A stretch of 45,249 nt of DNA from Rubrivivax sp. (lineage in GTDB: Bacteria; Pseudomonadota; Gammaproteobacteria; Burkholderiales; Burkholderiaceae_C): the NCBI GenBank assembly GCA_026125665.1, contig JAHCKS010000036.1:1-45249 (forward strand). The letters run 5' to 3'. Below the pieces are notes generated by a model. That model had not been told where the DNA came from, ran no database searches, and worked only from the letters and a program-made list of their open reading frames with translations. Position numbers and translations under genes: made by a program. Of the stretch, positions 37,101-43,936 are shown one piece after another (position 1 is the first letter of the stretch; each line of letters starts with the position of its first letter).

Positions 37101-37842
37101 CGAGGGGCGGCTGGCCGAGGCCTGGCAGCGCTTCGCGCAGATGAGCGAGCTCGCGCTGCAGCGCCCGGGCGAGTCGTGGCGCGCCTGGGGGCCGCTCGGC
37201 CAGTGCGAGGTGGGCCTGTGCCTGGCCGGTGCCGACGAGCGCCAGCTGCAGCAACTGCTCGAACGCGCGACGCAGCTGCTCAGCGAGATGGAGAACGTCG
37301 ACGCGGCCTACGTGCTGCGCCGGCACGGCGTGGCAGCGCGGCTGGCGTGGCGGCGAGGGGACATCGATGCGGCCCGCGAGGCGGTGCGGGCCGGCGCCGC
37401 GGCAGCGGCGCGCACGCGGCTTTGCGGCTTCTGGGTGCACGAGGGCCTGGCGGGCCTGGGCGAGGTGCTGGCCGCGTTGCGGCTGCGTCGTGCGGGGGCG
37501 GGCGCGAGCGGGGGTCGGGGTGAACTGGCGCCGCTCGCCGCCGAGTGGGCAGCGCTGGCGCCGATGCTGGCCGCGCACCGGCGGCGTTTTCCGCCGGCGG
37601 CCTCCCTCGTGGCGCGCCTGCGTGGCTTGCATGCCGTGGCCGAAGGGCGCACCGGCGAAGGTCGGCACCTGCTCGAGCGCGCCGTCGCACTGGCCGAGCG
37701 CCAGGGCGCGCGCGTGGACCTGGCGCGCGCGCTCGAGGCCATGGAGGCGCTGCAGCCGGCACCGGCATCGGGCGCCATCGGGCGATCGGCGCAGTTGTGG
37801 CAGGCCATGAGGGCCGGCGCGCCAACCGCGCCGGCGGATTGA
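34144..37842 (+). CDS. Large AfsR/BTAD-type transcriptional regulator with NTPase domain
   Basis: 1232 residues from ATG 34144, preceded by GGGTGAC at about 6 nt; GTG 34138 is an alternative two codons upstream. Residues 1-90 look like an OmpR-type winged helix (LRISLLGPGRIELDGQALTR, LLWGELDEAAARGNLRGAL). Residues about 95-245 form a bacterial transcriptional activation domain (EAFEEWLASARRRAATAVVA, ALRLLAAAGRRTAAIAQYEA in outline). An Ala-rich linker leads to a STAND-type NTPase: Walker A TLVGPGGVGKTRLALVAAAA near residue 365, Walker B LLLVLDNLETAP near 428, and VAVLATSRMRVGGGREWLLE. The C-terminal 500 residues are helical repeats. Such proteins couple an intracellular signal to activation of nearby genes; the target is unknown, and GFA or the epoxidase-like cassette are candidates. 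Small Ala/Gly/Asp repeats occur near 36070-36130. Confidence 0.9.
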   Translation: MRGLRISLLGPGRIELDGQALTRLIAPKHQALVFVLAAEGRPLPRQRLATLLWGELDEAAARGNLRGALTRLRRWLPDVLAVDAQQVGFADAAAVAVDWLALQRAFADAAMPQTERVAAADAWRGPLLEGFDAGGAEAFEEWLASARRRAATAVVALRHDLLARAEAAGRPDEAVAHARALLDIDDADENAHMALMRLLAAAGRRTAAIAQYEACRAALAQRLGARPSAGCYALYTRIHADAAPATMLAAARGAGVAAATDGAGVAEPAGADREAVAGARLAEVVPEADGEEARVPAAGAVAERPVRPDDDGAASPAACAGAEPAPSPRAPPMPPLIGRERELALIAERLAEPTCRWLTLVGPGGVGKTRLALVAAAAHAGSQRHGVLVLDGREGGAGGVLRDAQTLLQAVLARVGTDRHAPGALLLVLDNLETAPAAPRFEPLLRERAPGVAVLATSRMRVGGGREWLLEIEGLALARAAPGQPASSPAARLLQAATRRLAPQFDAAAEADAVERICALVGGLPLALEMAARGVHAIGAAAVAERIAAGAPLVDADRDGSDHHHSIEAVMRDAWALLDAPAQAAALRLAQLPAAFDATIARAVGVEVDMLAVLRERAWMFRAEAPQPAVAAADANVGRAAVDAGIAVGAVDAGAADGAGAVGWLALHPLQQAWLVRRAGPALATEVIAALVRALSAALPAVPPWADLEPGTPLSALAARAAASPPLLAAATRHACAHEDVDALARWIDGATALLRERGRQAEAAALIAEALSRADLPRWRHAGWMLRRAELLDGDGQASAAQRQRRAAMVAFGLPDVAAEDAGWPEVLRARAVLRARRDWPPPGPERVAFGALLVRQSITNANVMSFLPDPGPVMRAGAVADAACTAAEAPRPMRYVGMAWGCASLGYPRLARFFAHRARKPRAPPLPPRNAALLGTGRLALRMICGDWAGLTGEFDAAAARWRQLGAGRQEMELRSLGAKLAFHEGRLAEAWQRFAQMSELALQRPGESWRAWGPLGQCEVGLCLAGADERQLQQLLERATQLLSEMENVDAAYVLRRHGVAARLAWRRGDIDAAREAVRAGAAAAARTRLCGFWVHEGLAGLGEVLAALRLRRAGAGASGGRGELAPLAAEWAALAPMLAAHRRRFPPAASLVARLRGLHAVAEGRTGEGRHLLERAVALAERQGARVDLARALEAMEALQPAPASGAIGRSAQLWQAMRAGAPTAPAD

Positions 37843-37867
37843 CCCCGGTTCCCAGGGCGACCTGGGC

Positions 37868-38222
37868 TCCACGAGAAGCTGAACCCTTGCTTCATGCGGA
37901 ATCGTGGCGCGCAAGTCCGAGGCCGCGGGGGGCCGCTCAGGGCTTGGCACCCGAACACACGGACTAACGCCGCCGGCGCTCGAAGGTCGGTGGCCGCGCC
38001 TCGGGTGCCAAGCCCTGAGCGGCCCCCCACGACCTCGGACTTGCTCGAAGCGCTCGTGGTCTTCGCGCGCCAACATTCGAACGGCGGCACGGCGCTGCGA
38101 GTCCCCGCCCGCCCGCGCGCCACCAGGTACGTCGAGGGCCGATGCCCTGAGTGTGGCCCCACGGCAGCGGCCCGGCGCGCCGTGATCGTGCGACGCCCAA
38201 GGCCTGGGATGCGCTCAGGCCG
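37868..38222. repeat. Hairpin-rich repeat element, copy 1
   Basis: About 355 bp of non-coding DNA closely similar to 41059-41530, in the same orientation. Matching landmarks include AGAAGCTGAACC near the left end, GGCGCGCAAGTCCGA, TCGGGTGCCAAGCCCTG, CAGGTACGTCGAGGGCCGAT, GGCCCGGCGCGCCGTGATCG and GGCCTGGGATGC at the right end. It contains one very long inverted repeat: arms 37913-37954 and 38001-38042, 40 of 42 positions paired, with a 46-nt loop. Compared with copy 2 it lacks a second hairpin. No convincing protein is encoded; overlapping open frames arise from base composition. Confidence 0.85.
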
Positions 38223-38243
38223 TTGGAAACAGGCGCCCGCCTG

Positions 38244-39182
38244 TCAGGCCGCGGCCTGTGGGCATTGGAACGTGCGCGCCTCGCGCGCCACCTGCCGGCG
38301 CAGGAAGGGCAGCACGTGCGCGGCGACGATCACCGGGTTGTCGGCGAACGGCCAGTGGCCGCTGTCGTCGAGCACCACGACGCGCTCGACGGCGAAGGTC
38401 TGGCGCTGCAGCTCGGCCTGCGCGGCGGGGATGTAGGGATCGTTCTGCCCCCACAGCACGAGCGCCGGCAAGTGCAGCGGCGCCAGTGCCCGGTGCAGTT
38501 CCTCGGCCGCGAGATCGGGGCGGCCAGTGGCGCGGTACAGCTTCAGCACCGCACGGCGCGTGCCCCAGTCGTAGTCGTCGTACAGGCGGTCGAGGAAGTC
38601 CGCCGGCAGGCCGCGCGGGTTGCCGTGGCCGAGCAGCCCCTTGAACGCCGGCCGCGTGGCGGTGGCCTGGAAGACGTCGCCCACGAGCGGTGTGCGCCAG
38701 ATCTTCGCCAGGTAGTGCCAGCGGTACCCGAGCAGCACGCCCGTGTTGACGAGCGTGACGCTGGCCACCCGGTGCGGATGTGCCGCCGCCCAGGTCAGCG
38801 CCCAGGGGCCGCCGAAGTCGTGCAGCACGAGGTGCGCACGCTCGACGCGCTGGTCGTCGAGCAGCGCGCCGAGGTGGCGGGCGTAGCCCTCGACGGTGTA
38901 GTCGAAGCCGCGTGGCTTGTCGGCGCCACCGTAGCCGGGCATGTCGGGCGCCAGCGCGCGGGCGAAGCTGCCGGCGCCGCCGACGAGCGCGCGCCAGTCC
39001 TCGCCGGCACCGGGGTTGCCGTGCACGAAGACGACGGCCTCGGTGGCGCGCGCATCGCCGGCGCAGAGCAGCGGCGTGCGCACGCCGGCGATGCGGCGCT
39101 CGGTGCGGTTCACCTCGGCGCTGCGGGCGGGGCGCGCTTCGTGCAGCGCCAGCGCCCTGGGCAGGGTGGTGAGGGTGTTCAT
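38244..39182 (-). CDS. Alpha/beta-hydrolase, epoxide hydrolase/haloalkane dehalogenase type
   Basis: 312 residues from ATG 39182, with AGGAG 7 nt upstream. The fold is clear: oxyanion region VVFVHGNPGAGEDWRAL, nucleophile elbow LVLHDFGGPWALTWAAA, acid in LVLWGQNDPYIPAAQ, and base in VLDDSGHWPFADNPVIV. The nucleophile position is Asp, not Ser, as in epoxide hydrolases and haloalkane dehalogenases, and HGNP is shared with the latter. It lies 43 bp downstream of a FAD epoxidase-like gene on the same strand, so hydrolysis of an epoxide formed by that enzyme is the simplest model (inference). Cytoplasmic; no signal peptide. The pair is bracketed by two copies of a hairpin repeat. Confidence 0.9.
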   Translation of the reverse strand: MNTLTTLPRALALHEARPARSAEVNRTERRIAGVRTPLLCAGDARATEAVVFVHGNPGAGEDWRALVGGAGSFARALAPDMPGYGGADKPRGFDYTVEGYARHLGALLDDQRVERAHLVLHDFGGPWALTWAAAHPHRVASVTLVNTGVLLGYRWHYLAKIWRTPLVGDVFQATATRPAFKGLLGHGNPRGLPADFLDRLYDDYDWGTRRAVLKLYRATGRPDLAAEELHRALAPLHLPALVLWGQNDPYIPAAQAELQRQTFAVERVVVLDDSGHWPFADNPVIVAAHVLPFLRRQVAREARTFQCPQAAA

Positions 39183-39225
39183 CGCGTTCTCCTGGGTGGG
39201 GTGTTCGGCCCTGGAGCCACTGCGC

Positions 39226-40602
39226 TCAGGCGGTGGCAGGCTGCGGTGCCGCATGGGCGGCCTGCGGCCGCCCGCCGCGCCAGACGCGCCAGACGATGCC
39301 GGGTGCGAACAGGCTCTCGGGCCTGGCGAGCAGGTGCACCACGCGCAGGAAGGCGCCGGCGACGACGGCGTCGTGCACCGCCACGCGCTGCACGCGGCCG
39401 ACGTAGGCGTTGATCAGCTTCACGGGGAAGGGGCGCGGGCCCGGCACCATCGGCAGCGCCAGGTCGCCGCCGACGGCGAGCTGCCACGGGGTGTCGATCA
39501 CGCGTGCAGCCGCCTTGAAGAAGCGGCGCGCCAGCCCGCGCGTGCCGTGTCGCAGCGCGGCGCGCAGCGCGAGCGCCTCGCACGCGGCCACCGTCATGCC
39601 CTGGCCGTAGATCGGGTTGAAGCTCGCCAGCGCGTCGCCCATCGCCAGGTAACCCTCCGGGAAGCGGGCGAGGCGCTCGAAGTGCCGGCGCTGGCTGTAC
39701 GGCATGCCGTAGCGCATCACCTCGCCGATCAGCTCGCCGTGCTCGGCCAGCTCGGCGATCTCGTGCTGGCCGGTGGCGCGGGCGCGCTCGGCCATCGCCT
39801 CGCGCGTGGGGGCCACGTGGTCGCCGGCATAGCCGCCCACGCCCACCACCCAGCGCGCGCGGCCTTCGGCATCGGGCTCCTGCGCGATCAGCACCGAAGG
39901 CCGCGGCTGCGCGGGCGTGGCCGCGCCGATCACCACCGCCAGCGGCGGGCGCTCGGCGCCCTCGCGGCGGAAGTAGGCGTTCGTGTAGGCCAGGCCGATC
40001 GTCACCCGCTCCTCGGGCGGCGGCTCGTAGCCCCACTCGCGCAGCCAGGCCGGGCTGCGCGAGCCGCGGCCGGTGCAGTCCACGACCAGCGCCGCGGCCA
40101 GGGTCTGGGCCGCGTCGGCGACGCCATGCGGCTGCCAGCGCACGCCGGTGACTCGGCCGGCCTCGTGCACCGGGGCGAGCACGTCCACGCCGGTGTGCAA
40201 GCGCACGTTCGGCAGCGCGCGCACCTGGCGGCGGATCTCGGCCTCGATCGCCAGCCGGCTGGCGAGCAGGCCCGTGGTGCCGAGCGGGCTGCGCACCAGA
40301 CGCTGGCCGCTGGCGTCGAAGGCGGCGTCCTGGCCGATGTCGCCGACCAGGGCGCCGCGGGCGACCAGTGCGTCGGTGAAGCCGGGCAGCAGGGTCTCGA
40401 TCACCTGCTGCCCGCGCGCCAGCAGCGCGTGCGGCTGCACCGCGTGCGGCGTGCCCTTGCGCGGCGCGGCGTGCTCGGGCAGCTCGTCGCGCTCGAGCAG
40501 CACGACTTCGTCGAAGCGCTCGGCCAGCACGCGGGCGGCGAGCAGGCCGGCCATGCTGGCGCCGATGACGACGGCGCGGCGGGGGGTGGGGGTCGAAGCC
40601 AT
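39226..40602 (-). CDS. FAD-dependent monooxygenase, epoxidase-like
   Basis: 458 residues from ATG 40602, which has GAGGAGAGA about 6 nt upstream; the longer frame to 40971 includes an unrelated chemoreceptor remnant. Residues 8-40 form a Rossmann FAD site (RRAVVIGASMAGLLAARVLA, VVLLERDELPEHAAPRKGTP). The group-A monooxygenase pattern continues with VVDCTGRGSRSPAWLREWGY and the second FAD motif YLAMGDALASFNPIYGQGMT. The N-terminal segment with PRKGTPHAVQPHALLARG recalls the LasC/Lsd18-type epoxidases as I remember them; assignment to epoxidation rather than hydroxylation is inference. It needs FADH2 or NAD(P)H, and no reductase is encoded nearby. First gene of a two-gene unit with the alpha/beta-hydrolase. 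Confidence 0.88.
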   Translation of the reverse strand: MASTPTPRRAVVIGASMAGLLAARVLAERFDEVVLLERDELPEHAAPRKGTPHAVQPHALLARGQQVIETLLPGFTDALVARGALVGDIGQDAAFDASGQRLVRSPLGTTGLLASRLAIEAEIRRQVRALPNVRLHTGVDVLAPVHEAGRVTGVRWQPHGVADAAQTLAAALVVDCTGRGSRSPAWLREWGYEPPPEERVTIGLAYTNAYFRREGAERPPLAVVIGAATPAQPRPSVLIAQEPDAEGRARWVVGVGGYAGDHVAPTREAMAERARATGQHEIAELAEHGELIGEVMRYGMPYSQRRHFERLARFPEGYLAMGDALASFNPIYGQGMTVAACEALALRAALRHGTRGLARRFFKAAARVIDTPWQLAVGGDLALPMVPGPRPFPVKLINAYVGRVQRVAVHDAVVAGAFLRVVHLLARPESLFAPGIVWRVWRGGRPQAAHAAPQPATA

Positions 40603-40730
40603 TGCGGGTCTCTCCTCTGCCAGGGTGGGTTGCCGGGGCCGGCGGGGCAGGGGTGCCACGGAGGCGCCCCGCCGGCGGCCGCCGCGGGACACCACAGGTG
40701 CGGCGGGCCTGGCAGGCAGGATCGGCCGCA

Positions 40731-40839
40731 GCCGTGTGCGGGCCGTGTGTGCGGCGTGTGCGGGGCGCGCGCGGGGGTGTGGGGGCACGTGCCGGGCGCG
40801 CGCCACCGTGTTCGGGCCGTGTTCGGGTCGTGTTCGGCC
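40731..40839. repeat. G/T-rich simple repeats upstream of the epoxidase-like gene
   Basis: Reiterated GTGTGCGG-type words (40731-40765) and three tandem 11-bp units starting CGTGTTCGG (about 40806-40838). They separate the epoxidase-like gene from the chemoreceptor remnant. No coding sense was found. Confidence 0.6.
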
Positions 40840-40842
40840 GGG

Positions 40843-40968
40843 GTGTTCCCTGGTGGCCGCATCGATCGCGCCGATCAGGTCGGCCACCCGTTTCACCTGG
40901 GCCACGATGTCGCCCATCGTCGTGCCGGCATCACGGTTGCCGAAGCGTGCGCCAGAACCGGAACCGAG
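40843..40968 (-). pseudogene. Remnant of a methyl-accepting chemotaxis protein
   Basis: On the minus strand about 42 codons read as the conserved signalling domain of chemoreceptors: AGTTMGDIVAQVKRVADLIG followed by AIDAATREH. Intact receptors continue with Gln-rich hairpin-tip sequence; here the reading passes directly into repeat DNA with no further similarity. No methylation, HAMP or membrane region is present upstream, where the frame runs into the right-hand hairpin repeat. It is therefore a fragment, probably left when DNA was inserted or deleted around the repeats. Confidence 0.7.
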
Positions 40969-41058
40969 CATCGACTCGGCGCCACTCCAGCACGACTCGC
41001 GCTGATCGGCCGGCGCGCGGGCGCAGCGCGCCGCTCTACGCGGGCGCGGCGTACCGGG

Positions 41059-41530
41059 CTCTCAAGAAGCTGAACCTTCCTTTATGCGGAGTCGCGGCGC
41101 GCAAGTCCGACGCCGCGGGGGGCCGCTCAGGGCTCGGCACCCGAACACACGGCTCACCGCCGTCTTGCACTCCAAGGTCGGCCGCCGCGCCTCGGGTGCC
41201 AAGCCCTGCGCGGCCCCCCACGACCTCGGACTTGCTCGAGGCGCTCGTGGTCCTCGCGCGCGAACACGCGTACCGCGGCACGGCGCTGCGAATCCCTGCC
41301 CGCCCGTGCGCCACCCAGGTACGTCGAGGGCCGATGCCGTGGGGCCGCTCAGGGCATGGCATCCGAGGCGCGGCGGCGACGGTGACGTTCGCTCGGCCTC
41401 TCGTCGTGTGTTCGGGTGCCATGCCCTGAGCGGCCCCACGGTGTCGGCCCGGCGCGCCGTGATCGTCGGCCGCCCACAGCTTCTTCGCGAACGCCAAGCG
41501 CAGTGACGGGCCTGGGATGCTCTCGAGCCG
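41059..41530. repeat. Hairpin-rich repeat element, copy 2
   Basis: About 470 bp, a diverged direct copy of 37868-38222. It has two inverted repeats: hairpin 1 with arms 41103-41144 and 41192-41233 (37 of 42 paired), and hairpin 2 with arms 41341-41366 and 41412-41437 (25 of 26 paired). The arms of all hairpins share the word CCGCTCAGGGC, so the element is modular. Copy 1 lacks hairpin 2 except for its last part (CCCTGAGTGTGGCCCC). The element ends near the 3' end of uraH. No protein is believed to be encoded. Confidence 0.85.
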
Positions 41531-41598
41531 ATCCGGCTTTGCCGGGCAACTTGAACCCCGCGGGGGGCAGGCCGGGCTGGCCCGGTCCCGGGGGGCGC

Positions 41599-41958
41599 TC
41601 AGGAGCCGCGGTAGGTGCTGTAGCCGTAGGGGCTGACGAGCAGCGGCACGTGGTAGTGGCCGGCGGCGTCGGCGATGCCGAAGTCGAGTTGCACGGTGTC
41701 GATGAACGGCGTCTCGGGCAGCGTCACGCCGCGGCCGCGGAAGTACGGCGCCACGTCGAACAGCAGCCGCCAGCGGCCGGCCGCCATCGCGGCGGCGTCG
41801 AGCAGCGGGCCGCCGTCGCTGCGCCCGTCGGAGTTCAGTCGCAGCGTCTTCACCGTCTGCACGCGACCGTCGGCGTGCACGCGCTGCAGCGTCACCTGCA
41901 TCCCCGCGGCCGGGCAGCCGTGCGCGGTGTCCAGCACGTGCGTGCTGAGGTGTCCCAT
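41599..41958 (-). CDS. uraH: 5-Hydroxyisourate hydrolase (transthyretin-like)
   Basis: 119 residues from ATG 41958, the standard size. It hydrolyses 5-hydroxyisourate, the product of urate oxidation, to OHCU on the way to allantoin. The family signatures are present: STHVLDTAHGCPAAGMQVTL at the N-terminus with the first active-site His (His7), the Arg-containing LNSDGRSDGGPLL, the His motif in AAGHYHVPLLVSPYGYSTY and the C-terminal YRGS. There is no signal peptide, so it acts in the cytoplasm. It follows gcl after 61 bp on the same strand, which suggests one transcript. The other urate-pathway genes are not in the window. Confidence 0.96.
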   Translation of the reverse strand: MGHLSTHVLDTAHGCPAAGMQVTLQRVHADGRVQTVKTLRLNSDGRSDGGPLLDAAAMAAGRWRLLFDVAPYFRGRGVTLPETPFIDTVQLDFGIADAAGHYHVPLLVSPYGYSTYRGS

Positions 41959-42019
41959 CGTTGTCCTCCGTCGGTTGTCGGGGCATCGTATGCGAGCCGC
42001 CGCCGCGCCGGCTTTGGCG

Positions 42020-43810
42020 TCAGTCGAGCAGCGCCACGGCGGTGGGCACGTCGGCCTTGCCGGCGGCGAGCTCCTCGAACTCGACGACGTTGTCGATCTC
42101 GGTGCCCATGGCGATGTTGGTGACGCGCTCGAGGATGACCTCGATCACCACCGGCACCCGGAACTCGGCCATCCAGGCCTCGGCCTGGCGGATGGCCGGC
42201 GCGATCTCCTCCTGCCGGTGCACGCGCAGCGCCTTGCAGCCCAGGCCCTCGACCACCTTGACGTGGTCGACGCCGTAGCCGCGCGAGGCCTCGCCTTCGG
42301 GCATGTTGATGTTGTCGAACGCGAGCTGCACGCAGTAGTCCATCGAGAAGCCGCGCTGGCTCTGGCGGATGAGGCCGAGGTAGCTGTTGTTGACGACGAT
42401 GTGGAGGTAGGGCAGCTTGAACTGCGCGCCCACCGCCAGCTCCTCGAGCATGAACTGGAAGTCGTAGTCGCCCGACAGCGCCACCAGCTTCCTCTGCGGG
42501 TCGGCGGCGCGCACGCCCAGCGCCGCCGGCACCGTCCAGCCGAGCGGGCCGGCCTGGCCGCAGTTGATCCAGCGGCGCGGGCCGTAGACGTGCAGGAACT
42601 GCGCCGCGGCGATCTGGCTCAGGCCGATCGTCGAGACGTAGGTGACGTCCTTGCCGAAGGCGTTGTTCATGCACTGGTACACGCGCTGCGGCTTCATCGG
42701 CACGTTGTCGTAGTTCGTCTTGCGCAGGTAGGCGAGGTCGCGCTTGCGGCCCTGGCACTCGGCCGCCCAGGCGGCGCGGTCGCGCAGCTTGCCCGCGGCC
42801 TTCCACTCGCGCGCCACCTCGACGAAGAGGGCGAGCGCGGCCTTCGCGTCGCTGACGATGCCGTAGTCGGGCGCGAAGACGCGGCCGATCTGCGTCGGCT
42901 CGATGTCGACGTGGATGAACTTGCGCCCCTTGCAGTAGACCTCGGGGCTGCCGGTGTGGCGGTTGGCCCAGCGGTTGCCGATGCCGAGCACGAAGTCGCT
43001 GGCCAGCATGTTCGCGTTGCCGTAGCGGTGCGAGGTCTGCAGGCCGCACATGCCGGCCATCAGCGGGTGGTCGTCGGGGATCGCGCCCCAGCCCATCAGC
43101 GTGGGGATGACCGGGATGCCGGTGAGCTCGGCGAACTCGACCAGCAGGTCCGAACCGTCGGCGTTGATGACGCCGCCGCCGGCGACGATCAGCGGCCGCT
43201 CGGCCTCGTCCAGCATCGCCAGCGCCTTCTCGACCTGCTTCCTCGTCGCCGCCGGCTTGTAGACCGGCAGCGGCTCGTAGGTGTCGATGTCGAACTCGAT
43301 CTCGGCCATCATGACGTCGAACGGCAGGTCGATCAGCACCGGGCCCGGGCGGCCGCTCCTCATCAGGTGGAAGGCCTGCTGGAAGGCACGCGGCACCTGC
43401 GCCGGCTCGAGCACGGTGGTGGCCCACTTCGTCACCGGCTTGGCGATGGCGGCGATGTCCACCGCCTGGAAGTCCTCCTTGTGCAGCCGCGCGCGCGGCG
43501 CCTGGCCGGTGATGCACAGGATCGGGATCGAGTCGGCGCCGGCCGAATAGAGGCCCGTGATCATGTCGGTGCCCGCCGGCCCGCTGGTGCCGATGCACAC
43601 GCCGATGTTGCCGGCCCTGGCGCGCGTGTAGCCCTCGGCCATGTGCGAGGCGCCTTCGACGTGCCGGGCCAGCACGTGGGCGATCGTCTGGCGCTCGCGC
43701 AGCTGGGCATAGAGCGGGTTGATCGCCGCGCCGGGCACGCCGAAGGCCTGCGTCACGCCCTCCTTCTCCAGCACCAGCACCGCGGCCATCGCCGCCTTCA
43801 TGCGCGCCAT
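42020..43810 (-). CDS. gcl: Glyoxylate carboligase (tartronate-semialdehyde synthase)
   Basis: ThDP- and FAD-dependent enzyme joining two glyoxylate molecules into tartronate semialdehyde with CO2 release; 596 residues, near the E. coli size. It matches the E. coli protein closely as I remember it ([78 protein letters not shown]). Residue 51 in ARHVEGASH is Val where other ThDP enzymes have the catalytic Glu, the hallmark of true carboligase. The ThDP/Mg motif is [20 protein letters not shown] onward. It is divergent from lysR with a palindrome in between. Glyoxylate from allantoin or glycolate is the probable substrate source. Hydroxypyruvate isomerase and tartronate reductase genes are not next to it. 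Confidence 0.97.
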   Translation of the reverse strand: MARMKAAMAAVLVLEKEGVTQAFGVPGAAINPLYAQLRERQTIAHVLARHVEGASHMAEGYTRARAGNIGVCIGTSGPAGTDMITGLYSAGADSIPILCITGQAPRARLHKEDFQAVDIAAIAKPVTKWATTVLEPAQVPRAFQQAFHLMRSGRPGPVLIDLPFDVMMAEIEFDIDTYEPLPVYKPAATRKQVEKALAMLDEAERPLIVAGGGVINADGSDLLVEFAELTGIPVIPTLMGWGAIPDDHPLMAGMCGLQTSHRYGNANMLASDFVLGIGNRWANRHTGSPEVYCKGRKFIHVDIEPTQIGRVFAPDYGIVSDAKAALALFVEVAREWKAAGKLRDRAAWAAECQGRKRDLAYLRKTNYDNVPMKPQRVYQCMNNAFGKDVTYVSTIGLSQIAAAQFLHVYGPRRWINCGQAGPLGWTVPAALGVRAADPQRKLVALSGDYDFQFMLEELAVGAQFKLPYLHIVVNNSYLGLIRQSQRGFSMDYCVQLAFDNINMPEGEASRGYGVDHVKVVEGLGCKALRVHRQEEIAPAIRQAEAWMAEFRVPVVIEVILERVTNIAMGTEIDNVVEFEELAAGKADVPTAVALLD

Positions 43811-43890
43811 CGTCGTCTCCTCGGTTGCGAGCGTGGCCGATCATCGGTCGCGCGGCCTCGCGCGGGAAGGCGCGCCGGCGGATATGAGTT

Positions 43891-43905
43891 ATTCCACGCT
43901 GGAAT
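43891..43905. promoter_or_regulatory. LysR-type operator (T-N11-A palindrome)
   Basis: ATTCCACGCTGGAAT is a perfect 6-bp inverted repeat with a 3-bp spacer and fits T-N11-A, the LysR-type consensus. It lies in the 126-bp gap between gcl (minus) and lysR (plus), 32 bp before the lysR start. A -10-like TAGACT at 43924-43929 precedes lysR. It probably serves both autoregulation and control of gcl. Confidence 0.65.
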
Positions 43906-43936
43906 GCGACAGCCCATCCGCCCTAGACTGCCCGGC

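Noticed and set aside
37851-37866. CCCAGG-GCGA-CCTGGG hairpin just after the BTAD regulator stop, considered as a terminator
   Set aside because: Only a 6-bp stem and no T tract follows; it may be a weak terminator or chance in GC-rich DNA.
38197-38215. CCTGGGATGC words in both hairpin repeats, compared with the TTCCTGGGA box
   Set aside because: The shared part is short, the flanks differ, and it belongs to the repeat ends, so it is not counted as a box copy.
37868-41530. Repeats considered as integron attC sites
   Set aside because: No integrase gene is present, and a paired RYYYAAC/GTTRRRY core set was not found; the arms are much longer and more perfect than in attC sites.
41062-41986. 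Open frames through repeat copy 2, including one joined to uraH
   Set aside because: They encode repeat-derived sequence with no stable composition between the two copies; uraH has its own start and normal length.
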